64,000 nt of DNA. It comes from Neobacillus paridis. GTDB lineage: Bacteria > Bacillota > Bacilli > Bacillales > Cytobacillaceae. Shown piece by piece: positions 20,067 to 28,211 of this stretch. The notes under the pieces were generated by a model, which had not been told where the DNA came from, did not search any database, and saw only the letters and a list, made by a program, of their open reading frames with translations. The translations under genes were made by a program, and so were the position numbers. The DNA is taken from positions 1-64,000 of the forward strand of contig NZ_JAESWB010000229.1 in the NCBI RefSeq assembly GCF_016765675.1, in the 5' to 3' direction. Numbering within the stretch: the stretch's first letter is position 1; each line of letters starts with the position of its first letter.

Positions 20067-20812
20067 GTCTGACCGCATTATCCATTTCCCTCATTTTTGT
20101 GCTGATTCCGTTTATCTTATCAAAAACCTTCAACCTTGGGCTGGAAAAAGATACGATTATTGCTGTCGTCCGTTCGATTATTCAGCTGTTTGTTGTCGGC
20201 TATGTCCTTAAATTTGTTTTTGAATCGGAAAGTATTGTTTATATCTTGTTGATGGTGGGCGTGATGATTGCTGCTGCCACTCAGAATGCCCGGAAAAAAG
20301 GTGCGGCGATTAAAGGAATTACCTGGAAAATTGCTGTGACATTAATTTTTATTGAAGTGCTTACACAAGCTATTTTACTGGGATTTCAGATTACCCCGCA
20401 CACCGCTCAATACATCATTCCAATCAGCGGAATGGTTGTTGGAAATGGGATGGTCCTGGCCATACTGTTTCTCAATCGGTTTATCGCTGAAACAGCGGCC
20501 CATCAAGATCAAACAGAGCTTATTCTATCGCTTGGGGGAACACCAAAACAGGCCATTCACCGGCAGTTGATTGCCGCCATCAAAGCAAGTATGATTCCAA
20601 CCATCGAAAGCCAAAAAACGATTGGACTCGTCCAGCTCCCGGGAATGATGAGCGGGCAAATTATCGCCGGAGCCAGTCCGATCCAAGCGGTTCAATTTCA
20701 ACTGCTTGTGCTCTTTTTGCTATTAACTGCTGCGGCGGTCACAAGTATTATGCTGGGGTTCCTGTCCTATCCAACATTATTTAATAAACAAATGCAGCTA
20801 ATGAGAAGGTAA
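20063..20812 (+). CDS. ABC transporter permease, UPF0014 (FetB/YbbM-like)
   Basis: A 249-residue protein with about six or seven hydrophobic membrane segments. It has the UPF0014 signatures ISGMVVGNGMVLAILFLNRF, SLGGTPKQAIH and TIGLVQLPGMMSGQIIAGASPIQAVQFQ. It is probably the membrane half of an iron or metal exporter with the preceding ATPase. The ATG at 20063 is chosen because AAAGGGGG is 7 nt upstream and it gives a 4-bp ATGA overlap; the ATG at 20057 is too close to that site. Confidence 0.88.
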   Translation: MSLTALSISLIFVLIPFILSKTFNLGLEKDTIIAVVRSIIQLFVVGYVLKFVFESESIVYILLMVGVMIAAATQNARKKGAAIKGITWKIAVTLIFIEVLTQAILLGFQITPHTAQYIIPISGMVVGNGMVLAILFLNRFIAETAAHQDQTELILSLGGTPKQAIHRQLIAAIKASMIPTIESQKTIGLVQLPGMMSGQIIAGASPIQAVQFQLLVLFLLLTAAAVTSIMLGFLSYPTLFNKQMQLMRR

Positions 20813-20824
20813 AATTCAGTTTTG

Positions 20825-20849
20825 ACTTAGAGCGATTGCTCTAAGTTTT
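20825..20849 (+). terminator. terminator after the FetAB-like operon
   Basis: ACTTAGAGC-GATT-GCTCTAAGT followed by TTTG, 13 nt past the permease stop. Confidence 0.75.
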
Positions 20850-20857
20850 GTGCTTTA

Positions 20858-20970
20858 GAGGGCAGATAGCGGCATCCAATTTGCCCTCAAAAATAATTTT
20901 TCAGCTTTACAGGATAGATAGTAGTGTGCAGTAAGCCCTTCTGCTTTCCAGCTGGTCAATTTGCCCTTAA
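20858..20970. repeat. hairpin and imperfect direct repeat
   Basis: GAGGGCA (20858-20864) pairs with TGCCCTC (20882-20888). The 11-mer CAATTTGCCCT occurs at 20877 and again at 20957, each followed by an A-rich tract. No gene is seen in 20850-21030. Confidence 0.5.
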
Positions 20971-21034
20971 AAATATCAAATATTGGTGGAATATTAAAAA
21001 TAATCATATAATTACTGATAAGAGGTGGGGAGTA

Positions 21035-21329
21035 TTGGAAAAACTATATCGTTTATTGGATGAAGGCTTCGAGGAAATGGTTGAAATCAGGCGACACCTT
21101 CATCAGTATCCGGAATTATCTTTTGAGGAAGTGGAAACACCGAAACTGATTGCCGACTATCATGAAAAATTAGGACATGAAGTGCGGACGGGAAAGCTCC
21201 TACCCGCATCACCATCCAAAATTTGATATCGACGAAAGGGCAATGTTAACTGCGGCACAAGTACTCGGCACCGCCACACTGGAATACATGAAAAGAAACG
21301 AGAAAACAGGATTTGTATTTCTACCTTGA
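21035..21329 (+). pseudogene. M20 amidohydrolase with large internal deletion
   Basis: The first part encodes the start of an M20-family amidohydrolase (EMVEIRRHLHQYPELSFEE, residues about 13-31), with a TTG start and a good AGAGGTGGGGAG upstream. At about 21195-21215 the sequence jumps in another frame to the typical C-terminal end (YPHHHPKFDIDERAM, then AAQVLGTATLEYM and a TGA stop). The central roughly 300 residues with the metal-binding and dimerization domains are missing. The remnant cannot be active. No repeat was obvious at the junction. Confidence 0.85.
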
Positions 21330-21426
21330 CAAGAACCTTCATAATCAGTAACATAAAACATTATAAATAACATTGAATTAGAAAAAATATAGCTTTGCTT
21401 TAGCATACAGTTAATAAATTGAAAAA

Positions 21427-21456
21427 TTGATTGGATGAAAAAGTAAACCCTATATT
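21427..21456 (+). promoter_or_regulatory. possible promoter upstream of dabB
   Basis: TTGATT (21427-21432), 18-bp spacer, TATATT (21451-21456). It is the best promoter-like sequence between the M20 remnant and dabB and lies upstream of the terminator hairpin at 21507. Confidence 0.4.
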
Positions 21457-21506
21457 TACTTAAAAGGTAGACTTATTAAAAGACCAATACTGGCCAGTTA
21501 ATAGTA

Positions 21507-21577
21507 AACCGACATTTTTCAGAGATTAATGGTTTTAATGGAACCATGATTCTCTGTAAATGTCGGTTTTTTTATTT
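21507..21577 (+). terminator. long terminator/attenuator in the dabB leader
   Basis: AACCGACATTT..CAGAGA pairs with TCTCTG..AAATGTCGGTT, followed by TTTTTTA. Inside the loop a second perfect hairpin forms (ATGGTT/AACCAT, 21529-21546). It lies about 115 bp before dabB. No promoter was evident between it and the gene, so it may be a conditional terminator rather than the end of the M20 remnant. A perfect palindrome ACTGGCCAGT (21489-21498) precedes it. Confidence 0.75.
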
Positions 21578-21614
21578 TTTCTAGACTTGGATGGAAAAGA
21601 AAGGAAAGTGCAAA

Positions 21615-21698
21615 ATGGTGCAAATAAATATGGTTTCTATTTTCGAAGCTTCGGCGAATCCTGTGGCTTTGCTTTATCGGGGGGAGGCTGAATGTTAG
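21615..21698 (+). CDS. possible 27-residue leader peptide overlapping dabB
   Basis: An ATG with AAGGAAAG 6 nt upstream opens a 27-codon frame (begins MVQINMVSIFEAS) whose TAG stop lies 7 bp inside dabB in another frame. The ribosome binding site of dabB (GGGGGGAGG) is inside this frame, so its translation could control access to dabB. The peptide has no recognised homologue. It may be chance. Confidence 0.4.
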   Translation: MVQINMVSIFEASANPVALLYRGEAEC

Positions 21699-23206
21699 CT
21701 TTACTAGCGATCGCATTTTTACTCATTCTGGCGGTTTCCTTGCTGAGTGCACTATTTCTGCTGCACCCTAAAGTTCCGTTATCTTTTGTTCAAATTCATG
21801 TCGGTATGGTGACGCTATTACCGATCATCGCGCTGGTGGCCCTTGTGATGAACGATAGGGTAGTTAACCTTGGACCTTTCCGTTTTGATTCCTTGTCATG
21901 GCTGGTGGCCATGTTTGTCTTAACAATTGGCTTAATCGTTCAGCGTTTCTCCATTCGTTACATATTTGGGGATCGATCCTATCGAAAATACTTTGCCTTA
22001 TTAACCTTTACTGTCACTTTTGATGTACTTGCATGGCTGAGTGATGATCTTCGCCTTCTTTTACTTTGCTGGGGAGCAACACTCCTGGGGCTGACACTTT
22101 TAATCTATTTGAAACAAGAATGGCAGATTGCCAGAAACGCAGCTTTATTAGCCGGGCGGATGCTGGCTATTAGCTGGCTTGGCTTATTTGTCGCCATTTT
22201 ATGGATAGCTCAAGAAACAGGTCACTGGCAGCTGTCGCTGATTGTTAATCAAGCTAGCCTTGCTCAAATCAGTTCGTGGGAAACAACTTGTATTGACCTG
22301 CTGCTAATTGTCTCTGTCGTTATTCCTGCGGCACAATGGCCGTTTCAGCGCTGGCTGTTAGACTCGGTCGTTGCCCCGACTCCGATTTCCGCGGTGATGC
22401 ACGCCGGTATCGTAAATGCCGGCGGGATGATTATGGCCCGTTTCGCACCGCTTTTTAGCGGAAATATTACTCAGATCATTTTACTCTTGATAGCAACTAT
22501 TTCGGTGCTGATCGGCACGGGAATCATGCTCGTCCAGGTTGATTATAAGCGGCAGCTTGTTGGCTCGACGATTGCTCAGATGGGCTTTATGCTGATCCAA
22601 TGTGCCTTAGGTGCTTATATAGCGGCGATGATTCATGCCGTGTTGCATGGCATATTCAAATCCACGCTTTTTTTACAAGCCGGTTCGGCAATTCATCACA
22701 ACCATCAGACAGAACCCGGACGTCAGGCTATTTTGCCGACAATCTTAGGAGGAATAATCGCTCTTTTAACAGTTATTGGTTTTTGGCAAAAAGCACCTGG
22801 AGATGGGTATCAATGGATCAGTGCACTCATTTTAGGATCATCTGTGTTATTGGCTTGGAAGCAGCTGATTGCCTTTAGTAAAGGGTTGATTGGCCGCGTA
22901 GCGGGATTATTCCTGTTTACGGGAGCCGCTGTAATGTACAGCTTTGCCCATCGCGCTTTTGCTCGAATATTAGGTGATACTGTTAAGTCTGGAATCCAGC
23001 CACCGACACCAGCAGTTATTTTGGTTGTTTTTGTTTTATTAGCCGGAAGTGCGATCGCTATGTTGGCAGCCCGGCATCGATCTTCCACCGCTTTAGTCGT
23101 CATTTACTTGTGGCTGGTACGATTGGGGGAGCCGAAGGAAAAGTTGGTTGAAAGCCATCCGAAGTATCTAACACAATCATTTTCACAAGGAGGTCATTTA
23201 TCATGA
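21692..23206 (+). CDS. dabB: DabB/MpsA: NuoL-like proton/cation channel subunit
   Basis: A 504-residue membrane protein with about 13 hydrophobic segments, related to the complex I antiporter subunit NuoL. The Proton_antipo_M signature is visible: PFQRWLLDSVVAPTPISAVM, then HAGIVNAGG (about residues 222-252). With DabA it forms a two-subunit system that accumulates inorganic carbon using the cation gradient (DAB; MpsAB in Staphylococcus). The ATG is preceded by GGGGGGAGG. The stop overlaps dabA by 4 bp (ATGA). Confidence 0.92.
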   Translation: MLALLAIAFLLILAVSLLSALFLLHPKVPLSFVQIHVGMVTLLPIIALVALVMNDRVVNLGPFRFDSLSWLVAMFVLTIGLIVQRFSIRYIFGDRSYRKYFALLTFTVTFDVLAWLSDDLRLLLLCWGATLLGLTLLIYLKQEWQIARNAALLAGRMLAISWLGLFVAILWIAQETGHWQLSLIVNQASLAQISSWETTCIDLLLIVSVVIPAAQWPFQRWLLDSVVAPTPISAVMHAGIVNAGGMIMARFAPLFSGNITQIILLLIATISVLIGTGIMLVQVDYKRQLVGSTIAQMGFMLIQCALGAYIAAMIHAVLHGIFKSTLFLQAGSAIHHNHQTEPGRQAILPTILGGIIALLTVIGFWQKAPGDGYQWISALILGSSVLLAWKQLIAFSKGLIGRVAGLFLFTGAAVMYSFAHRAFARILGDTVKSGIQPPTPAVILVVFVLLAGSAIAMLAARHRSSTALVVIYLWLVRLGEPKEKLVESHPKYLTQSFSQGGHLS

Positions 23207-25824
23207 ATCCCGTGGCAACCTTAAGTGAAGCTTTCCATTTGAAGCAGGAATCGAATTATTTTGATTTGGATTTGAGTGATGCAGTGGCATCCGCGAGCAA
23301 GGTCATTGCACCGCTAGGTCCCCTAAATGCGTTTGCGGCCCGCCACCCTTGGCAAGGATTGGAGTACCAATCTTTTGACAAAACGGCCCGTTGGTTTAAA
23401 GAAACTTGTGATGTTGCGATCTACCCAAATAAGCATCTGCTTCTCTCTGCATCGGAACAGGGCGAGATTGATGAAAATTTGCTAGAAGATGTGCTCAAAA
23501 AATGGCTTGATGCACAGTCACTGGAACTATCACGCGATACAGCGGAGCGCTTTTGCCGGAAAGCATTAAGGCTGGATATACCGCCAGTTTCCCAACAAAC
23601 GGACCTTCCTGAGTTATCAATTATGGCGAAAAAACTGAACCGGTTTACGTATCAATTTAGCGAAGCACAGGCAGTAAAAACGTATAGTCAGCGTCTGGAA
23701 CAGCTCGGAAAAATAAATCTGGCACAGGAACTTAATCGCCATATGATCAAGTGGTGTAAACTGTATTTAGATGAATCACAGGCTGTGTGGTCACTGCCAA
23801 ACCGTAAAAATGGATTTTATCAAGTTTGGAGGAACCTTATCGGGCACGACCCGGCCCTCAAGGCGGCAATTCGGAAACAACTGAAAAATTTACCAGATCA
23901 GTCCGAACCGGCTTTAAAGATAGCGTTATTGAATCTGGGGATTCCTTTTTCCGAGGTACAGAGCTACCTGGAAGCACATTTACTGGCGTTGCCGGGTTGG
24001 GCGGGAATGATGCTTTGGCGGTCGCAGCAAAGTCCGAAAGAGTCATCGCTGTTAACGGAATATTTGGCTGTTAGAATCTCACTGGAGCAAGCGGTGGTTA
24101 AACCTTATTTGCCACTAAAAATGAAAGAAGAACATGTACCTTTAGAACCGTTGCTTGCCGCGTGGTACCATTGGGGCGACATGCCGATCGACCAGTGGTC
24201 ACAGCTGTCAGCGCCGGAAATAAAAGCGCGATTGACGCTTGCCTATCGGTTTGATGAAATTCTTCGCAATCAACTCTGGCTCGAAGCATGGGAAAAAACA
24301 TACGAAGCACATTTAATGAAGCGGGTCACAGCCAGCCGGCAAACGACTGTAACCAAAGAAAAGCCTGCCCTTGCACAATTTGTATTTTGTATTGATGTTC
24401 GATCCGAGCCTTTTCGCCGTAAACTGGAAAAGGCAGGTCCATTTGAGACGTTTGGTACGGCCGGCTTTTTTGGATTACCGATAGAAACTTGCGAGCTGGG
24501 CAGTCAGCATTCCCATCCCTCCTTGCCGGTCATGTTCAAACCGCAATATAAAGTAAGGGAATCAGCATCAGAATCGGAATTCTCTCGGTATCAACAACGC
24601 AACAGTGCAGTTCATTCACTGGGCCGTACCTTTAAGACGTTAAAGCATAACCTGTTAACCAGTTTGGTGCTGCCGGAACTAAGCGGGCCCTGGCTAAGTC
24701 TGCAAACACTTGGCCGTACATTCGTGCCACGGCAGGCCGGTCAAAGTTTTCGCAGAATTCGCCAAGCCTGGCTCCGAAAACCAGCGACTAAGCTGACACT
24801 TGACAATACCCCCAACATGGAAACGGAACTTCCGGTTGGTTTTTCTCTGGACGAGAAAATTCGTTATGCACGGCAGGCGCTTAAGATGATGGGGCTTACG
24901 GAAAATTTTGTTCCCTTAGTGGTCATTTGCGGTCATGGCAGTCATAGTACGAACAATCCATATGCTGCTTCGCTCGACTGTGGTGCCTGCGGCGGGGCCT
25001 CGAGCGGCTTCAATGCTCGGGTATTGGCGGCTTTATGCAATCTTCCGGAAGTAAGGGAAGCCCTTGCAGCAGAAGGGATCAACATTCCATGTGAGACAAT
25101 TTTTACAGCGGCAGAGCATATTACCACAGTTGATGAATTAAGATGGCTTTATGTTCCAGCCCTCTCATCCGCGGCGCAAATGGCTTTTGCGCGTATCCAG
25201 GCGGCACTACCAAAGGTGAGTGATGCCTCTTGTGCCGAGCGGATCGTGAAACTGCCAGGTTTGCGGGTGAATGGTAAAAATCCTAAACTTGAAGCAGAGC
25301 GCTTGGCTGAGGATTGGAGTGAAATCCGTCCGGAATGGGGACTTGCGCGCAATGCCGCTTTTGTTATTGGTTCGCGGGAGCTTACGAAGGAGTGCGATCT
25401 CGAGGGGAGAGTTTTTCTGCATAATTACCATTGGCAAAAAGATCGATCTGGAACGCTTTTAGCCAATATTATTTCCGGGCCGGCGACAGTTGCCCAATGG
25501 ATTAATTTGCAATATTATGCCTCTACTGTGGCACCTCATTATTATGGGAGCGGGAATAAAGCGACACAAACAGTGACCGCGGGTATCGGAGTGATGCAAG
25601 GGAATGCCAGTGATTTATTAGCAGGCCTTCCATGGCAATCGGTGATGCTATCGGATGAACAGTTCTATCATGCACCGCTCAGGCTGTTAATAGTAATAGA
25701 AGCACCAAGTGAATATATTGAACGGTTGTTACATCAGGACCATGAATTTCGCCAAAAGCTTCGAAATAGCTGGATTCGGCTTGCATCCATTGATCCGAAA
25801 GGAAGCTGGAAGAGCTGGTCTTAA
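23203..25824 (+). CDS. dabA: DabA/MpsB: DUF2309 inorganic carbon-concentrating subunit
   Basis: An 873-residue protein of the DUF2309/UPF0753 family. DabA proteins contain a beta-carbonic-anhydrase-like zinc site thought to hydrate CO2 to bicarbonate when coupled to DabB. The expected residues are visible: C396-I-D398 in FVFCIDVRSEPFRRKLE, and H578 and C593 in VICGHGSHSTNNPYAASLDC (the 15-residue spacing expected for the family). It is largely soluble and attaches to the membrane through DabB. It is translationally coupled to dabB and followed by mpsC. Confidence 0.94.
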   Translation: MNPVATLSEAFHLKQESNYFDLDLSDAVASASKVIAPLGPLNAFAARHPWQGLEYQSFDKTARWFKETCDVAIYPNKHLLLSASEQGEIDENLLEDVLKKWLDAQSLELSRDTAERFCRKALRLDIPPVSQQTDLPELSIMAKKLNRFTYQFSEAQAVKTYSQRLEQLGKINLAQELNRHMIKWCKLYLDESQAVWSLPNRKNGFYQVWRNLIGHDPALKAAIRKQLKNLPDQSEPALKIALLNLGIPFSEVQSYLEAHLLALPGWAGMMLWRSQQSPKESSLLTEYLAVRISLEQAVVKPYLPLKMKEEHVPLEPLLAAWYHWGDMPIDQWSQLSAPEIKARLTLAYRFDEILRNQLWLEAWEKTYEAHLMKRVTASRQTTVTKEKPALAQFVFCIDVRSEPFRRKLEKAGPFETFGTAGFFGLPIETCELGSQHSHPSLPVMFKPQYKVRESASESEFSRYQQRNSAVHSLGRTFKTLKHNLLTSLVLPELSGPWLSLQTLGRTFVPRQAGQSFRRIRQAWLRKPATKLTLDNTPNMETELPVGFSLDEKIRYARQALKMMGLTENFVPLVVICGHGSHSTNNPYAASLDCGACGGASSGFNARVLAALCNLPEVREALAAEGINIPCETIFTAAEHITTVDELRWLYVPALSSAAQMAFARIQAALPKVSDASCAERIVKLPGLRVNGKNPKLEAERLAEDWSEIRPEWGLARNAAFVIGSRELTKECDLEGRVFLHNYHWQKDRSGTLLANIISGPATVAQWINLQYYASTVAPHYYGSGNKATQTVTAGIGVMQGNASDLLAGLPWQSVMLSDEQFYHAPLRLLIVIEAPSEYIERLLHQDHEFRQKLRNSWIRLASIDPKGSWKSWS

Positions 25825-25858
25825 TTGAAAGAGAATGATAGGAGGGAAGCAATTTTTT

Positions 25859-26224
25859 ATGGTAAAAACCAAAGGAACGATAGAAGCAGAAATCAGTAAG
25901 GCATTAACACATTGGGAGAAAAGTTATCTTGGACGAGGTTCCGTTTCAGTTAAATCAGATATTTTACGAGATATGATTATCGTTGTTTTAAAAGGCATCT
26001 TAACTCCAGCTGAATACTCACTATGCCAGGATAAAGAGGGATTATTATCAGTTAAGGAAAATCGTAATAGTTTAGTCGAATCAGGTATTGACGACTTAAA
26101 AGAGATCATTTCAAACATTACCGGACACGAAGTAGTAAGTTTCCATACTGACATTAGCACCCGGACCGGGGAAAGGGTCATCATTTTTAAGCTTTCGGTT
26201 GATCTGCAAAGCGAATTGTCATAA
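25859..26224 (+). CDS. mpsC: DUF2294 / MpsC-family protein
   Basis: A 121-residue protein of the DUF2294 family, named MpsC for its place in the Staphylococcus mpsABC cluster; it resembles B. subtilis YbcI. Family features are GRGSVSVKSDILRDMIIVVLKG, LTPAEYSLC and the final RTGERVIIFKL strand. Its biochemical role is not established. The ATG at 25859 follows GGAGGG by 12 nt; an in-frame ATG at 25835 has no ribosome binding site. It is co-oriented 35 bp after dabA, so it is probably the third gene of the carbon-uptake operon. Confidence 0.85.
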   Translation: MVKTKGTIEAEISKALTHWEKSYLGRGSVSVKSDILRDMIIVVLKGILTPAEYSLCQDKEGLLSVKENRNSLVESGIDDLKEIISNITGHEVVSFHTDISTRTGERVIIFKLSVDLQSELS

Positions 26225-26229
26225 CTGAG

Positions 26230-26325
26230 ATGGGCCAGGACGATAGCCCGAAGCACGGGGCGGTCAGGTCAACACCCGCAGAACCACAGCAGCCGAACCC
26301 GACACCCGATTCTTTAGTGAGGTGA
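26230..26325 (+). other. GC-rich spacer with possible 31-residue proline-rich ORF
   Basis: This stretch between mpsC and the carbonic-anhydrase-like gene is conspicuously C-rich compared with its surroundings. One frame is open from ATG 26230 to TGA 26325 and gives a Pro/Gln-rich peptide (starts MGQDDSPKHGAV). Its stop overlaps the ribosome binding site of the next gene. There is no clear ribosome binding site before the ATG. It may instead be structured RNA: GGGC/GCCC pairs at 26231-26249. Confidence 0.35.
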
Positions 26326-26330
26326 ATTTG

Positions 26331-26807
26331 ATGCGTACAACTGAAGAGAAAAAAATACTTTTTGTCCTTGGCAATGAACAAAAGCCGGACCGATTTCTTG
26401 AAAAATTATCTGGTATTCAGCGGGAAAATATCATTATTATTCAAAGTTATGGTTCAACTATTGCACCATTCGGCGATATCATGCGTGACATGATTTTAGT
26501 AGTCCACTTGGAGAATGTCGACGAAATTTTTGTCGCTGCGGCAACGAACGGCCAACATAAAACAAGCGAGATCGAAAAGATCATTTTTGAAAATAAAGAA
26601 TTACAGCAAAAAATTCAAACCCTAGATTACCTGTTTAAAAATTGCATGCCAGAATTCCCTAATGTGACTCTTCGTGAATGGTTTTCAGTCAGTCATACTC
26701 ATCCTGATGTGGTTCAGCATAGTATTAACTTCATCCGCCAGCACCCCCTCATCCCGGCTCATATTAAGGTTTCGGAATTGAGTTTAAACGAAGATCGGCT
26801 CTGTTAA
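26331..26807 (+). CDS. beta-carbonic-anhydrase-like protein lacking zinc ligands (YbcF-like)
   Basis: A 158-residue protein whose order of elements follows the beta-carbonic anhydrase core: a first strand ending FVLGNEQKPDRF where an enzyme has CMDSR, IIIIQSYGSTIAPFGDIMRD where the RNAGG..DALRS segment would be, and IFVAAATNGQHK where the zinc motif GHTDCG should be. None of the Cys/His zinc ligands is present, so it cannot be a normal carbonic anhydrase. B. subtilis has a similar protein, YbcF, beside its dab-like genes. The ATG has GAGGTG 6 nt upstream. It is the last gene of the operon. Confidence 0.72.
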   Translation: MRTTEEKKILFVLGNEQKPDRFLEKLSGIQRENIIIIQSYGSTIAPFGDIMRDMILVVHLENVDEIFVAAATNGQHKTSEIEKIIFENKELQQKIQTLDYLFKNCMPEFPNVTLREWFSVSHTHPDVVQHSINFIRQHPLIPAHIKVSELSLNEDRLC

Positions 26808-26815
26808 ATGAACAT

Positions 26816-26861
26816 CCCCCCTGCCTTGGATCCTCCGGGAGTTCAAGGCGGGGGGTTATTT
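26816..26861 (+). terminator. terminator of the dab operon
   Basis: CCCCCC-T-GCCTTG pairs with CAAGGC-GGGGGG (one bulge), followed by TTATTT. Confidence 0.85.
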
Positions 26862-26933
26862 ACCGAACGATTCTTTTAAAATCCACCCTTCCTCATTCAC
26901 AAATAAGTCGATTGCCGACTTTTCTGATATTGG

Positions 26934-28175
26934 TTAGGGCTTGTCAATGTCCTTACTAATTATGCTTTCGTACGTTTCAATGGCAAAATCTTTGTACGGT
27001 GTAGGCGGCATTGATTTGAAATTCTCCACCGCTATCATGGCCGCTTGAATGGCTTCCTTTTGCTGCTTCAGTTCGCTGTAGCATAGCGCCCTATACGAAT
27101 CTTTAATATAAAACAATGATAAATCGTACGGATGGTGGGCATAGGCGGGGATTTCCACCTTTTCCAGACAGGCAAGCGCTTCCTGCCACTGTTTTAAACC
27201 ATATAAAGACTTTCCTTTTTCAAGTAGAAACCAGAACTGATAATCCCTATCGGTTGCGGGATTTGCTAAATACTTGTTGCAAATTTCCAGGGCTTGATCA
27301 TATTTTTGCTCTTCCGCATTAAGCGATAAGGCGTGAAAGAGATCATAAAAAGTAAGCGATTGTAGGTCCTCGGCGAAATCGCCGTATTGTTTTACTTTTT
27401 CGGTATAATGCAGCTGCTGTTGTTTATTTTTCTTCATCAATCCATGTGCGGCCGCAAGCCGGTATAAATCATCAATCCGGTAAAAAATGCGGTGCTCCTT
27501 GGAAAATTGAATTGCCCGTTGCATCACATCAGCCGCTGCCTCCGAGTCGCCCACGGCAAAATGGAGAATCGCTTCATTATAATCCAGGTCAACTCTGGTC
27601 ATCGGGTCAATGAAATGATGTTTTGCTTCGATTTGTCTTCGTTCCTGTAAGAAAATTTTTAAAGACTCCGCATAGTCATGTTCAACAAATTTTATCATTG
27701 CCCAAAAGATGCCAATGCTTGCCCGTTTGGCAGTTAAGTTCATTTCATCATACATCTTTGCTGCTTTCTTCGAAAGCTCCTGCCAGCCGTCAAGTCCTTC
27801 CTGTTGCAGGCTGCGGCTGTAAATTTCCAGTAACCGTGCCGACTCATAGCCCTGGGAGAGGTGTTCAAGGTAAGGCCCAATCAGGTCAATCAGCTGTTTA
27901 AATTTGTCCGTTTCCTCACCTATTTCGATCCCTTTATTATAAAGCTTTTCAGCCTCGTCCAGTATTTCCCGCAATTTAAGGGAACTTACCTCTTCCAAAA
28001 GTTCACTTACTTCCACACCTAATCTTCCAGCGATATAGGTCAAGCTCTCCATGGAAGGATTCGCCTTATTATTTTCAATCAGGCTGAGCATTCCTTTTGT
28101 CAGTTCATCTCCGGCTAGAGCTTCTAGCGTCATTTTTTTCTTTTTGCGAATTTCCCGAATACGTTCTCCTAACAT
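26934..28175 (-). CDS. XRE-family regulator with TPR domain
   Basis: A 413-residue protein with an N-terminal XRE helix-turn-helix (LGERIREIRKKKKMTLEALA, then LTKGMLSLIENNKANPSMESL, residues about 2-60) and a long alpha-helical region built of TPR-like repeats (about 70-413). This layout and length recall RRNPP-type peptide-sensing regulators such as NprR, but no signal-peptide gene was found beside it. ATG 28175 is preceded by GGAG at a long 13-nt spacing. It is divergent from the MFS gene, with two identical-pattern palindromes between them, which suggests it controls both genes. Ligand and regulation are inferred. Confidence 0.8.
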   Translation of the reverse strand: MLGERIREIRKKKKMTLEALAGDELTKGMLSLIENNKANPSMESLTYIAGRLGVEVSELLEEVSSLKLREILDEAEKLYNKGIEIGEETDKFKQLIDLIGPYLEHLSQGYESARLLEIYSRSLQQEGLDGWQELSKKAAKMYDEMNLTAKRASIGIFWAMIKFVEHDYAESLKIFLQERRQIEAKHHFIDPMTRVDLDYNEAILHFAVGDSEAAADVMQRAIQFSKEHRIFYRIDDLYRLAAAHGLMKKNKQQQLHYTEKVKQYGDFAEDLQSLTFYDLFHALSLNAEEQKYDQALEICNKYLANPATDRDYQFWFLLEKGKSLYGLKQWQEALACLEKVEIPAYAHHPYDLSLFYIKDSYRALCYSELKQQKEAIQAAMIAVENFKSMPPTPYKDFAIETYESIISKDIDKP

Positions 28176-28211
28176 GTAAACTGATTCACTCCTAGGCAAT
28201 TTTATTCATTA

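Noticed and set aside
26864..26933. Signal peptide gene for the XRE-TPR regulator (NprX-like)
   Set aside because: Only a 14-codon GTG frame without a ribosome binding site or secretion signal is present, so a cognate peptide gene is not supported.
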